Shown piece by piece: positions 7,166 to 14,261 of a stretch of DNA of 36,408 bases. The translations under genes were made by a program, and so were the position numbers. The stretch spans positions 1 to 36,408 of the IMG/VR virus record IMGVR_UViG_3300022539_000333. The stretch is one strand, 5' to 3'. Origin of the DNA: a virus. The first letter of the stretch is position 1. Each line of letters begins with the position of its first letter. A model generated the notes under the pieces. It made no database searches. It saw only the letters and a list, made by a program, of their open reading frames with translations, and had not been told where the DNA came from.

Positions 7166-7852
7166 CTATGTAAAATCATCGAACAGTCTGTTTTTCAGCC
7201 ATCGGCGGGCGTCGGGAACATACTTGCCCCGCACCCTATCGGCTGCGGCAGTAGCATGAGTCTGTTGTTCGGGGGATAGTTTTTCCCACTCCTCAAATGC
7301 TGGCCATTTGCCAACTTTGATATATCTATCGTTGTCAGGGTCATATCTTCCTTTGAACTTCTTCCAGAAAACTTCAAACTCCTCACTATATTTACTTTCC
7401 TTTACTTTACTTAACTTTACTTTAATTGGGCTAACCAACTCCTGTAGTTGGTCTGTAGTTGATATGGGCGTTGTATTTGGGGTAAATGGGCTATCTGGAG
7501 TAGTATTATTGTTGGTTGGGTCGGGACATTGCGATTTGGCTTCGTGATTTTCACGCAAACTTTGGAAATTTGCAAATTTTGTTGCCTCTAAATACCATTG
7601 GTCGTTAATTTTATAGAGTTTTATTAACTTACAAGCGTGCAAATCTCTCAGATACTCCAAAATTTTACGTTTTGAAAAATTTAACAGCGGCACCACGATG
7701 CCTTTGACGATTTTAGGGTCGGCCTCAAATCTACCTTTTATATCGAGATGCGGGATTAACATAAGATACAAAAGTCGTGCATTATGGCTTTTCAAAGTTG
7801 CAAATTTATGGCTTTGCGATATTCTCTTTTTTAGCATCCTGCCTTCTGCCAT
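7166..7852 (-). CDS. phage replication initiator / replisome organiser-like protein
   Basis: A 228-aa protein. Residues 1-100 look like a winged helix (SHNARLLYLMLIPHLDIKGR, KIVKGIVVPLL, KRKILEYLRDLHACKLIKLY), the layout of phage replisome organisers. A Thr/Pro/Asn-rich linker (about 110-145) leads to a C-terminal segment (FEVFWKKFKGRYD, WEKLSPEQQ, YVPDARRWLKNR) shared by phage replication proteins that contact helicase or loader. Probable role: origin binding and helicase recruitment. No separate helicase gene is seen in the window. The N-terminal fold assignment is by eye. Confidence 0.65.
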   Translation of the reverse strand: MAEGRMLKKRISQSHKFATLKSHNARLLYLMLIPHLDIKGRFEADPKIVKGIVVPLLNFSKRKILEYLRDLHACKLIKLYKINDQWYLEATKFANFQSLRENHEAKSQCPDPTNNNTTPDSPFTPNTTPISTTDQLQELVSPIKVKLSKVKESKYSEEFEVFWKKFKGRYDPDNDRYIKVGKWPAFEEWEKLSPEQQTHATAAADRVRGKYVPDARRWLKNRLFDDFT

Positions 7853-7860
7853 TTTGCCGC

Positions 7861-8019
7861 CTAATCCTTTTTGTTCCTTTTTGGGGCTTCATTTTCCGTG
7901 TAATAATCGCAATCTGCATCATCTTGTGTTACTACTTTGGGATTTGCTGGGTCACGCCAGCATATATACATTCCTATTTTGTAACGCTCGGAATATTCGC
8001 ATTTGTTACATTTGCTCAT
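7861..8019 (-). CDS. small Cys-rich (zinc-binding) protein, 52 aa, copy 1
   Basis: A 52-aa protein MSKCNKCEYSERYKIGMYIC followed by WRDPANPK and CDYY. CxxC plus two later cysteines suggests one zinc site. The start ATG overlaps the upstream stop (ATGA) and the TAG stop lies 8 nt before the replication gene. It is a close paralogue of the gene at 9283-9444 (over half the residues identical), so a segment has been duplicated. Function unknown. Confidence 0.65.
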   Translation of the reverse strand: MSKCNKCEYSERYKIGMYICWRDPANPKVVTQDDADCDYYTENEAPKRNKKD

Positions 8020-8207
8020 TCTTCTGCCTCTTTTTGTAGTTGCTTTGTTATGGGGGCTTGCTCAACAGGCCACAATAATTTTCGTCCGCAGTTATGGCAA
8101 TATTTTTGGTTTTTTACTGTGGCACCACAACTATAACAATAATTGCGTTTATGATTGACTTTACCTTCGCTATCAATAGGATGCTTAACTTCTGTTTCAT
8201 TACTCAT
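8016..8207 (-). CDS. small zinc-ribbon protein, 63 aa
   Basis: A 63-aa protein with a typical zinc ribbon at about residues 23-45: YCYSCGATVKNQKYCHNCGRK, two CxxC pairs 12 residues apart. Its ATG overlaps the preceding gene's end (GAGTAATG region), and its stop overlaps the next start by ATGA. A role in nucleic-acid or protein contact is inferred from the motif only. Confidence 0.6.
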   Translation of the reverse strand: MSNETEVKHPIDSEGKVNHKRNYCYSCGATVKNQKYCHNCGRKLLWPVEQAPITKQLQKEAEE

Positions 8208-8424
8208 TTTCCACCTGCCTTAAAAAATCCTGTATATCTGCGAGACAGTCATGCGAGAAAATATTATCGTCCGTCGGCCCAAACACATATTGCTGCCAAG
8301 GTTCGTAATAAAAGACTTCGCCCAATAACCCCTTGGACTTGTTGTTTTTGCAAAGGTAAAAGGGCTTAATTGAAAACTTGCCTTTGCTTTTTTCAAAATA
8401 TATATATTTGTATTTTGTTTTCAT
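8200..8424 (-). CDS. hypothetical protein, 74 aa (aromatic-rich phage family)
   Basis: A 74-aa protein with YIYFEKSKGKF, a middle of GEVFYYEPWQQYVFGP and an end like CLADIQDFLRQVENE: strands followed by a helix. Its ATG overlaps the methyltransferase stop (AAATGA) after AAAGGC. Short phage proteins with this WxxYVFxP and CLxDIxxFxRQ pattern are common beside methyltransferases, but their function is unknown to me. Confidence 0.6.
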   Translation of the reverse strand: MKTKYKYIYFEKSKGKFSIKPFYLCKNNKSKGLLGEVFYYEPWQQYVFGPTDDNIFSHDCLADIQDFLRQVENE

Positions 8425-8469
8425 TTGCCTTTCTCAAATAGTCCAAGCTGGCCAGCTTCCTGCTCTTTT
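8421..8469. repeat. 49-nt direct repeat, copy A (methyltransferase 3' end)
   Basis: This segment matches 9444-9492 at 47 of 49 positions. Here it encodes the C-terminus of the 231-aa methyltransferase (EAGQLGLFEKGK) and the start of the next gene. In the second copy the same DNA is read in another frame and ends that methyltransferase early. Together with the 36-nt repeats at the 5' ends it brackets each gene. Confidence 0.8.
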
Positions 8470-9116
8470 ACAGGAACACCAGTATCTACCGCCCTTAATC
8501 TTTTGCGGGCGATGTCGCAGTATTTCTCTGATATATCTATGCCGATGTAGTGGCGGCCTAACATCTTGGCGGCTACGCAAGTGGTGCCTGAGCCGCAGAA
8601 AGGGTCGAGGATTAAATCATTTGGGCCTGAAAAATGCTTAACCAGATAGAGCATTAACTGTATTGGTTTTGGGCAAGGATGCTCAGATTCAGGCCCTTTT
8701 TTAAGATTTAACGTATTACATAAAATATAATCTTGCCCCAAATGAGCCTTAGTTACTTCACCATAAGTAAAAATTGGCTCCCAAGCATTAAACCCGCCCA
8801 TACGGTTATAAGAAACTGCTGCCGGCTTATGCCAACAAATTTGCCAAAAAGGCGCGGGGTAAAAATGTGTATTTGATATACCCGGAGTAAAAACAATTGC
8901 CTTGCTAATCTGATTAGCTAACTTAAACCATTGAGAACAAAAGTCCGCATAATCATCTCTGTGCATTGAGTAAATATCGTATTGTCTTTTGTTTGGACCT
9001 ATATCTTTGGCGTTGTAATCAGGGTCAGTCAACACCAAACCCACACAATTATCAGGCCAGTCTTTCATAACTTCCAAGCAGTCCCCGCATATTATCTTAT
9101 TTACTGGTAAATCCAT
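8421..9116 (-). CDS. DNA amino-methyltransferase (N4-cytosine/N6-adenine type)
   Basis: A 231-aa SAM-dependent DNA methyltransferase of the beta-class order. The catalytic motif comes first (LVLTDPDY, residues 28-34; usual form is DPPY) and the SAM-binding FCGSGTT near residue 180 (DLILDPFCGSGTTCVAAKML), followed by GIDISEKY. No restriction partner is seen nearby, so self-protection or hypermodification of phage DNA is likely. Its first ten codons and its last 49 bp are duplicated at the ends of the methyltransferase gene at 9457-10623. The DPDY change could affect activity. Confidence 0.88.
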   Translation of the reverse strand: MDLPVNKIICGDCLEVMKDWPDNCVGLVLTDPDYNAKDIGPNKRQYDIYSMHRDDYADFCSQWFKLANQISKAIVFTPGISNTHFYPAPFWQICWHKPAAVSYNRMGGFNAWEPIFTYGEVTKAHLGQDYILCNTLNLKKGPESEHPCPKPIQLMLYLVKHFSGPNDLILDPFCGSGTTCVAAKMLGRHYIGIDISEKYCDIARKRLRAVDTGVPVKEQEAGQLGLFEKGK

Positions 9117-9122
9117 TTACTC
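9087..9122. repeat. 36-nt direct repeat, copy A (methyltransferase 5' end)
   Basis: Identical over 36 nt to 10594-10629. It covers the codons for MDLPVNKIIC and the few bases upstream. Sequences on either side diverge fully, so the match marks a recombination or gene-exchange boundary. Confidence 0.85.
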
Positions 9123-9314
9123 TATCTCTATAGTATCCGCCAGGGCTGCTGAGCCGTTTGTAGTGGGCTTAACTCCCGCCTTGCGGAGCGTTTCCTCTAT
9201 CTCCTGAATACGCCGGGTGTTTATATCCAGCGCAAGCCACCTGCCATCATCGGCTTCGGGCGGCAGCCGCTTATTGGGCTTACTAAATCTTTTTGTTCCC
9301 TTCCGGGTTTTCAT
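9117..9314 (-). CDS. hypothetical basic protein, 65 aa
   Basis: A 65-aa protein (MKTRKGTKRFSKPNKRLPPE ... LDINTRRIQEIEETLRKAG) with a basic N-terminus and a helical middle. The ATG at 9314 is taken; a GTG 18 nt earlier is possible and neither has a good ribosome site. It overlaps the paralogous zinc protein by about 30 nt and its stop abuts the methyltransferase start. Function unknown; could bind DNA. Confidence 0.45.
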   Translation of the reverse strand: MKTRKGTKRFSKPNKRLPPEADDGRWLALDINTRRIQEIEETLRKAGVKPTTNGSAALADTIEIE

Positions 9315-9444
9315 TTGTTTTGTAATAATCACAAAAATGCGTTACTGCGGGATTTACTATCCTGGGATTTGCGGGGTCACGCCAGCATATAACCATTCCT
9401 ATTTCATAGCGCTCGGAATATTCGCATTTATTACATTTACTCAT
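9283..9444 (-). CDS. small Cys-rich (zinc-binding) protein, 53 aa, copy 2
   Basis: A 53-aa paralogue of the 7861-8019 product: MSKCNKCEYSERYEIGMVIC, WRDPANPR and CDYY are conserved. The ATG at 9444 lies directly after the duplicated 49-nt segment, a position different from copy 1, which is two genes away from its methyltransferase. Four cysteines suggest a zinc site. Function unknown. Confidence 0.6.
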   Translation of the reverse strand: MSKCNKCEYSERYEIGMVICWRDPANPRIVNPAVTHFCDYYKTNENPEGNKKI

Positions 9445-9492
9445 CATTTGCCTTTCTCAAATAGTCCAAGCTGCCCAGCCTCCTGCTCTTTT
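9444..9492. repeat. 49-nt direct repeat, copy B
   Basis: Partner of 8421-8469 with two mismatches. In this copy the methyltransferase frame is shifted relative to copy A, so it ends in GGWAAWTI instead of GQLGLFEKGK. The relic frame shows that the repeat was acquired by recombination rather than kept for its protein sequence. Confidence 0.8.
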
Positions 9493-10623
9493 GAAAATTA
9501 GCACATCTTCATATTCAATCTTTTCCACATTGGGATGTTTTTGGTGGTAGATTATCCGCCAGAAGCTCTGCTGGGTGAGCTTTCTTTTCAGCCGCTCTAT
9601 TAAAGCAAATCCGGCCTTCTCGCAAATCTTGATAGTATCGAGGTCGAGCCGGACGATTTTCTTATCACGAATGAAGTTCTTAACCACCAAAACCATTAGT
9701 CCTTCGGGCTTTAAGACTTTATGGCATTGCCGATAGACCTGGAGCATTGCTTGGAGATAGTTTTCGCCTTTGAGATTACCGATGTTATCGGCGGCGCCTG
9801 AATATGGATGGGCCAAACTCTGGCCATAAGGCCCGCCGGCTTTAGAGTCTGTCCTGCCGTGATTTCTTAAGCGCTTAACTGATTCATCTAAATCGGCCTT
9901 GCCTGTGTAGGTTGTGGGATTTGCTTTTTCTTTGGCGAGCTTATCGGCTCTGGGGCTGTGGTGTTTTTTACCCATTGATTCTTCATACGGCGGCGATGCA
10001 ATAACGGCATCGGCCTTCGCTAATGCTTGTCGATAGCTCATTCTTTGCGGGTCATTATCCTTGCACGCATCATCAGATAATCTATTTCCGTGTGGTGGCG
10101 AGCTTATAACTGCCGAGATTTCGCCGTAAGGTAGGTTGCCGATGTTGTTTTTTTGGTGTGAATAATGAACTCCAATCTTTTTTTCTCGTTCAAACTTATG
10201 TTGAGTGCCGCCACGTTCCTGCATAGCTTCTGCATACGGTGGACTAAATAGTATATTATCGGCCAGCAGGCCGTCCAGATTGCGGGCATCGCCCTGAAGG
10301 ATTATTGCTTTACCCATCTGGTAGCCCAGCATCGGCCCCAGCGACTTAATCTTCTGCCAGTTATCCTGCTGCATCTTGACGAATTTTTCTTCCAGTTCGA
10401 CGCAGATGATATTTCTGCCCAAGGCGCAGCCGACAAGTATCGTGCCGCTTCCGGCCATTGGGTCTAAAATCGTATCGCCTTTTTTGGTGTAATGCTCAAT
10501 GAGGTATAGCTGTAAAGCCAAGTGCATTTTGGCCGGATGAGCGAAGCTGGCCGACTTGAACCATCGCCTGCGCTCTTCAGTGTCCTGCTTAAAGCATATT
10601 ATCTTATTTACTGGTAAATCCAT
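9457..10623 (-). CDS. putative DNA methyltransferase with three SPP(Y/H) segments
   Basis: A 388-aa SAM-dependent methyltransferase. The motif-I region DTILDPMAGSGTILVGCALG is near residues 50-70. Three catalytic-like SPP motifs follow: ILFSPPYAEAM, VISSPPHGNRL and VIASPPYEESM, each beginning a short glycine- or charge-rich unit. The C-terminus (HKVLKPEGLMVLVVKNFIR, then SFWRIIYHQKHP) completes the Rossmann domain. Proteins with repeated SPPY units occur in phages; probably only one motif is catalytic. It starts with the same ten residues as the 231-aa enzyme and ends in the shifted 49-nt repeat. DNA base methylation is the likely role. Confidence 0.75.
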   Translation of the reverse strand: MDLPVNKIICFKQDTEERRRWFKSASFAHPAKMHLALQLYLIEHYTKKGDTILDPMAGSGTILVGCALGRNIICVELEEKFVKMQQDNWQKIKSLGPMLGYQMGKAIILQGDARNLDGLLADNILFSPPYAEAMQERGGTQHKFEREKKIGVHYSHQKNNIGNLPYGEISAVISSPPHGNRLSDDACKDNDPQRMSYRQALAKADAVIASPPYEESMGKKHHSPRADKLAKEKANPTTYTGKADLDESVKRLRNHGRTDSKAGGPYGQSLAHPYSGAADNIGNLKGENYLQAMLQVYRQCHKVLKPEGLMVLVVKNFIRDKKIVRLDLDTIKICEKAGFALIERLKRKLTQQSFWRIIYHQKHPNVEKIEYEDVLIFKRAGGWAAWTI

Positions 10624-10629
10624 TTACTC
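10594..10629. repeat. 36-nt direct repeat, copy B
   Basis: Perfect partner of 9087-9122. It supplies the start codon and first ten codons of the 388-aa methyltransferase and joins it to the end of the overlapping C5-methyltransferase region. Confidence 0.85.
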
Positions 10630-11850
10630 AAACTTCCTTATCAAGTATCTGAATGCCCTTTCCGCCTGTTGGGGGACAACTCCGTTTCCGAGAAGCCGCA
10701 ATCTGTCCACCCTACAGGAAGTCCTTGAAGTTGCTCTACCCAGTCGGGATTGAGCTTGCCTGCCTTGCTCTTGCCGTGTGGGATTTTCCGTATTTTCCCG
10801 CCTAATGTCGGATTTCCTGCCTTGTGTGTTCCGTCCCGAATTGAATCCGCATTGTTTGGTGTCGGCCACAACTCTTGGCTCTTCCCATTCGTATTGGGGT
10901 TGCCCTGGTCGAGCAGGCCACTGTTGATTATTAGCGCATCTTCCAATTTGCGGATACCACCACCCGATGTTTGTCTTTCGCCCTGACCGCCCCCTGTTGG
11001 TGTTTTCGGAGTCGGCCATTTGGCTTGATGACCTAATCGTGGGATTTTCTTTCCGTTGACAATCTGATACCCTTCTTGGTTCTGTGCCTCTGGTGTCGGC
11101 CAGTTTCTTTCTTCCTCGACTGTTACCCTGTCCACCAACAATTCCTGCACTTTTGGTTTCTTGCCCTGTCTTAATGCTTTGCATACTCCCCTGTGAGCAT
11201 AAGCCCCTCTTTCGTGAGTTCCCATCGCCATTGTCGGCCAGTTGATTTTCTCTACTGTCATCGCAAGATTTAGGCTGTGTCTTTTTAACTGACTTGGAGA
11301 CATCTGTTGAGTAACTCGGCCAGTTGCTATTGTAGGCCAAGATAAACAGCCGTTCCCGTCTGTGTGGAGCTCCGCACTCTGCCGCACTAAATAGTCCTGC
11401 CTCAACTGCGTAACCCATATTTCGTAGGCTTCTGTAAACTGTGGGGAATCCAAGGGTAAGGTGTCCGCTGACGTTTTCCCCGAAGAACTAAAGAGGTTCA
11501 ACTGTCTCAATGATTCTCTCAATATGCGGCCAAAGCCATCGGGGGTCTTGTTCTCCCTGTCTTTTGCCAGCGACCGACTCTCCTTGACAGGGATAGCCGG
11601 CAGTGACGATGTGTATCTTTCCACGAAAAGGCTGTCCGTTGAAGGTCTTAATATCCGTCCAGACAGGTGCGACATCCAGGAGACTCTGCTCCATCTTGCT
11701 AACCAGGTTCGCCGCTGCGAATGCTTCGACCTCCACATAAGCGACTGTTCGCAGATTTGGGATAACTCGCTCAAGTCCAAGTTCAAGCCCCCCGTATCCT
11801 GAACAAAGCGATAAGCATCTAAATTCTTCGGTATTATCCACATCGGTCAT
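10624..11850 (-). pseudogene. dcm: cytosine-5 DNA methyltransferase frame interrupted by one in-frame TAG
   Basis: From ATG 11850 (AAAAGGA 6 nt upstream) one frame carries all C5-methyltransferase landmarks. Motif I is LSLCSGYGGLELGLE, the catalytic motif is GYPCQGES, ENV appears in FFGENVSGH, the HRRERLF motif follows, a long polar target-recognition region comes next, and motif X is LRLLGNGVVPQQAERAF. A TAG at 11490-11488 falls between VEPL and FFGENVSGH, where homologues run on in the same frame, so the enzyme is split into 120- and about 287-residue parts. Neighbouring genes end with TAG, so general amber reassignment is unlikely. It is a recent nonsense mutation, sequencing error or readthrough case. 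Confidence 0.7.
10641..11843 (-). CDS. long overlapping frame encoding WPTP-repeat phage protein
   Basis: A 400-codon open frame lies almost wholly inside the C5-methyltransferase region in another frame. The product has repeated WPTP/WPT segments (LSWPTIATG, NWPTPEAQNQEG, KWPTPKTPTGGG, LWPTPNNADS) and ends LNPDWVEQLQGLPVGWTDCG. This pattern recurs in many phage proteins encoded with or beside C5 methyltransferases. The start is uncertain: ATG 11843 lacks a good ribosome site and a later ATG at 11738 is possible. It may be a true dual-coded protein or a conserved shadow of the methyltransferase; its frame is intact while the methyltransferase frame is not. Confidence 0.45.
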   Translation of the reverse strand: MWIIPKNLDAYRFVQDTGGLNLDLSELSQICEQSLMWRSKHSQRRTWLARWSRVSWMSHLSGRILRPSTDSLFVERYTSSLPAIPVKESRSLAKDRENKTPDGFGRILRESLRQLNLFSSSGKTSADTLPLDSPQFTEAYEIWVTQLRQDYLVRQSAELHTDGNGCLSWPTIATGRVTQQMSPSQLKRHSLNLAMTVEKINWPTMAMGTHERGAYAHRGVCKALRQGKKPKVQELLVDRVTVEEERNWPTPEAQNQEGYQIVNGKKIPRLGHQAKWPTPKTPTGGGQGERQTSGGGIRKLEDALIINSGLLDQGNPNTNGKSQELWPTPNNADSIRDGTHKAGNPTLGGKIRKIPHGKSKAGKLNPDWVEQLQGLPVGWTDCGFSETELSPNRRKGHSDT

Positions 11851-12178
11851 CGCATTCCTTTTCATTTTGCTTGGCTTTCAGGGCTTGCTTATAAATCGTT
11901 GTTTTTTTGCAATTTTTACAAGTAATATCTTGGGAAGAAAGAGATTGCTTTGCTTTGCCAACCCAAGTGCAGAAAGAATCACACGCTCTATAATACAAAT
12001 TATTATCACCTGGCACTAAAAAGTGAATTTTGTACTTTGCCATTTTCACCGAACAATCATCACAAGCTATATCATCACAATCGGAGGCCGGATACTGTAC
12101 GCAGTTTACTTTCTTGTTATACGGGCAGGGCTTTAGATACTTCTCGTTTTCTTCTTCCGCCGTCATCTCTTTTGCCAT
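11834..12178 (-). CDS. Cys-rich hypothetical protein, 114 aa
   Basis: A 114-aa protein with ten cysteines, including CPYNKKVNC, CDDIACDDC, CDSFC and CKNC, consistent with one or two zinc sites. AAGGAG lies 8 nt before ATG 12178. The end reads YKQALKAKQNEKECDD; the QALK block is encoded by 13 nt shared with the ends of the next two upstream genes. It overlaps the C5-methyltransferase start. Function unknown. Confidence 0.6.
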   Translation of the reverse strand: MAKEMTAEEENEKYLKPCPYNKKVNCVQYPASDCDDIACDDCSVKMAKYKIHFLVPGDNNLYYRACDSFCTWVGKAKQSLSSQDITCKNCKKTTIYKQALKAKQNEKECDDRCG

Positions 12179-12179
12179 C

Positions 12180-12641
12180 TCATTTCTCCTTCAGGGCTTG
12201 CTCAAGGTCTTTTCTCATATTGCCGATAACTCTGTTTGTTATTATGTTTTTCAAGTTGTATCTTTTGCCCAGAAATATTTCTATCTTTTTGAGGACTTCT
12301 AAAGGTGTGAAATTTTGTTCCGTTGTCAATACAAGATAGAGCTCAAAACCCTCTTTCCGCCGCTCGTTCTTGGTCTCCAAATCTATGGCAATTTCTGCAA
12401 GCGATGTCCCGTAACGCTTGCATAGTATCTTTACTGCATCGCTTGTTGGTTCTGGCTGTTTTGGCTTTTCAAGCTCGGCACGGCTTATCATATCTGCATC
12501 CTCTTTTAGATATGTTCCAGCCTCTTCGTAAGACAATCCAGTTGCATCTGCGAAAACCGCCAACGAAATGAAGCCGCTGTTGAGCAGCATAACCACAAAA
12601 TCAAATGCTTTTTGATTAGTAATCGCTTTTTCTCCATTCAT
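12180..12641 (-). CDS. hypothetical helical protein, 153 aa
   Basis: A 153-aa mostly helical protein (ITNQKAFDFVVMLLNSGFIS, DATGLSYEEAGTYLKEDADM, SDAVKILCKRYGTSLAEIAI). It ends DLEQALKEK, sharing the QALK coding block with its neighbours. The helix pattern would allow a HTH-like segment near residues 75-95, but no family is recognised. It starts 2 nt after the upstream stop. Confidence 0.55.
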   Translation of the reverse strand: MNGEKAITNQKAFDFVVMLLNSGFISLAVFADATGLSYEEAGTYLKEDADMISRAELEKPKQPEPTSDAVKILCKRYGTSLAEIAIDLETKNERRKEGFELYLVLTTEQNFTPLEVLKKIEIFLGKRYNLKNIITNRVIGNMRKDLEQALKEK

Positions 12642-12643
12642 CT

Positions 12644-12898
12644 CTACTCGCCGCCTTTCTGCTTCAGGGCTTGCTCAAACTCTTTTATTGCTTTTCTTCT
12701 AAAAGGACATTTATCTGGTGGTATAATAGATGAACCGTGACGTCTTGAATTTATTCCACGCCAAGCCCCTTTTTTGCATTCAAAGTGGACATCACACATA
12801 CCAGCCCATATTTTTAGATAGTTACATCCTCTACATTCTAATTCAATAGATACTTTTGGACCCTCTCGTACTTTTTTAACTCCCGCCACCTCATTCAC
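12644..12898 (-). CDS. Cys-containing hypothetical protein, about 84 aa
   Basis: The frame is open further upstream, but the likely start is GTG 12898, overlapping the HNH gene's stop (GTGA) after AGAAAGG. Cysteines in ELECRGCNYLKIWAGMCDVH, FECKKG and PPDKCPFRR suggest a zinc-binding phage protein. It ends KEFEQALKQKGGE, with the shared QALK block. Function unknown. Confidence 0.5.
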   Translation of the reverse strand: MNEVAGVKKVREGPKVSIELECRGCNYLKIWAGMCDVHFECKKGAWRGINSRRHGSSIIPPDKCPFRRKAIKEFEQALKQKGGE

Positions 12899-13443
12899 CG
12901 CCTTTCTGCCAGGCCAGCCGCCTTGCATTGCGCAGCTTTCCCGGCCATTCGCCAATGCTTTCCCTGGATAATCCACTGGATTGTTGTGCGCGCAACTCCA
13001 TATAACCGAGCTAATTCTCTTTGGCTTTTGGTTTTTGCTAATAAACGTATTTCGGCCACTTGTGGCCAAGTTAATTTTGCTCGACCGTTTTTTTCACCAC
13101 TTACATCTATTGGTGGTTTTAGTCCCATTTTATATGCAGCTTTGTTGTTATCTGAAGCCGTAACCCATTCCAAATTTGCAACAGAATTATTGCCTTTATT
13201 CCCGTCTTTGTGATGTACATAGGAACCAAAAAGAGAAGGTGGCAAAAACGTAAATGCCACAAGCCTATGCACTAAAAAAGAATAGGCTTTCTTTTTTTTA
13301 AATAACTGTACCCCGTAATAACCTTTAGATGATTTACCGCCCTTCAAAATGCAGCCTCTTGAAAGAGATTTAATCCGTCCTTTGTTAGATATTTCATATA
13401 AGCCATTAAAATTGGGAATTGGTTGCCATTTTTCGTTTACCAT
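12895..13443 (-). CDS. NUMOD4/HNH homing endonuclease
   Basis: A 182-aa free-standing homing endonuclease. NUMOD4 lies at residues 1-30 (KWQPIPNFNGLYEISNKGRI), then the HNH nuclease HRLVAFTF ... YVHHKDGNKGNNSVANLEWV near residues 58-95, and a C-terminal HTH (LTWPQVAEIRLLAKTKSQRE, YGVARTTIQWI) for DNA recognition. AGGAG lies 6 nt before ATG 13443, and the gene overlaps the DUF5131 stop. It is one of three HNH proteins in the window and is probably a selfish element between unrelated genes. Confidence 0.88.
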   Translation of the reverse strand: MVNEKWQPIPNFNGLYEISNKGRIKSLSRGCILKGGKSSKGYYGVQLFKKKKAYSFLVHRLVAFTFLPPSLFGSYVHHKDGNKGNNSVANLEWVTASDNNKAAYKMGLKPPIDVSGEKNGRAKLTWPQVAEIRLLAKTKSQRELARLYGVARTTIQWIIQGKHWRMAGKAAQCKAAGLAERR

Positions 13444-14261
13444 ATAAGCTCCTGAATTTGTAAATTTTTAGGAAATTGCTCTATGTCCCGAATGAGCTTT
13501 CCTGCTATGTGCACCTGCTTAACGTATACGGGGACGCCAGCAGCATCACCCTGGTCAACGATGCTTTCTATGCACTCCAGTTTACATTCCCGGCCAGGCC
13601 TGCCGTTGATGGACTCTGCACCGACAACAATGCCATCAAGTTTGGGCGCTTGTGGGTATTGAGCATAACACGTTCTGCCAGAGGGATACTTTCCAAAGTC
13701 AAACATTTGAAATGCCTCTTTTGGAATATCTATGTCCTCCAGTAACGGCTCTGCTGAAAGCCAGCGATGGCCGGGGATTTTCAAAAAGTCGGGGATTTGT
13801 TCATCAGCTTCTTTCTGTGTGGAGATGGAGAGGCCAAGATAATTTTGTGTCAAAAGCGTCAATGAGGCCTGGCGGTTAAGTGAATTAAAATATTCTATGG
13901 CTCTTTTAATGCGTTTTGTAGAAAATAAATATTTATGTTGCGGGGCCGCAAAAGTCATCGCAAAAATCTCATCAATAAAATCAAACGGCATTTGCTCGTG
14001 GAATAAATCACTCATTGAACAAACAAATATTGTGCGAGGCCTTCGCCAATGTAATGGCTGTTCCAATTTATCCTCATATAGCCTTATCTTGCCCGTCCAT
14101 TTACCATCTTTGGTTAGGCCATCGTATCTGGAGTTCCCTTTGAATCTCGTAGATACGAGTCGTTCGCTCCAGCAATATTTACAACCCGGACCGTGATGAG
14201 TACATCCTCCAGTTACATTCCATGTTGCATCGCAATATGGTATTTTGCTTCTATCAGACAT
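13437..14261 (-). CDS. DUF5131 (Gp37/Gp68-like) phage protein, possible radical SAM-type
   Basis: A 274-aa protein beginning MSDRSKIPYCDATWNVTGGC. The cysteine cluster CTHHGPGCKYCW (CX6CX2C) and FVCSMSDLFHEQMPFDFI are hallmarks of the phage Gp37/Gp68 (DUF5131) family. The cysteine arrangement resembles radical SAM proteins; the reaction is not established here. A later GHRWLSAEPLL and VGAESINGRPGREC are also typical. The ATG 14261 lies 10 nt after GGAG and inside the end of the upstream HNH gene. A nucleotide- or DNA-modification role is suggested by the neighbouring radical SAM and methyltransferase genes. Confidence 0.82.
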   Translation of the reverse strand: MSDRSKIPYCDATWNVTGGCTHHGPGCKYCWSERLVSTRFKGNSRYDGLTKDGKWTGKIRLYEDKLEQPLHWRRPRTIFVCSMSDLFHEQMPFDFIDEIFAMTFAAPQHKYLFSTKRIKRAIEYFNSLNRQASLTLLTQNYLGLSISTQKEADEQIPDFLKIPGHRWLSAEPLLEDIDIPKEAFQMFDFGKYPSGRTCYAQYPQAPKLDGIVVGAESINGRPGRECKLECIESIVDQGDAAGVPVYVKQVHIAGKLIRDIEQFPKNLQIQELIW

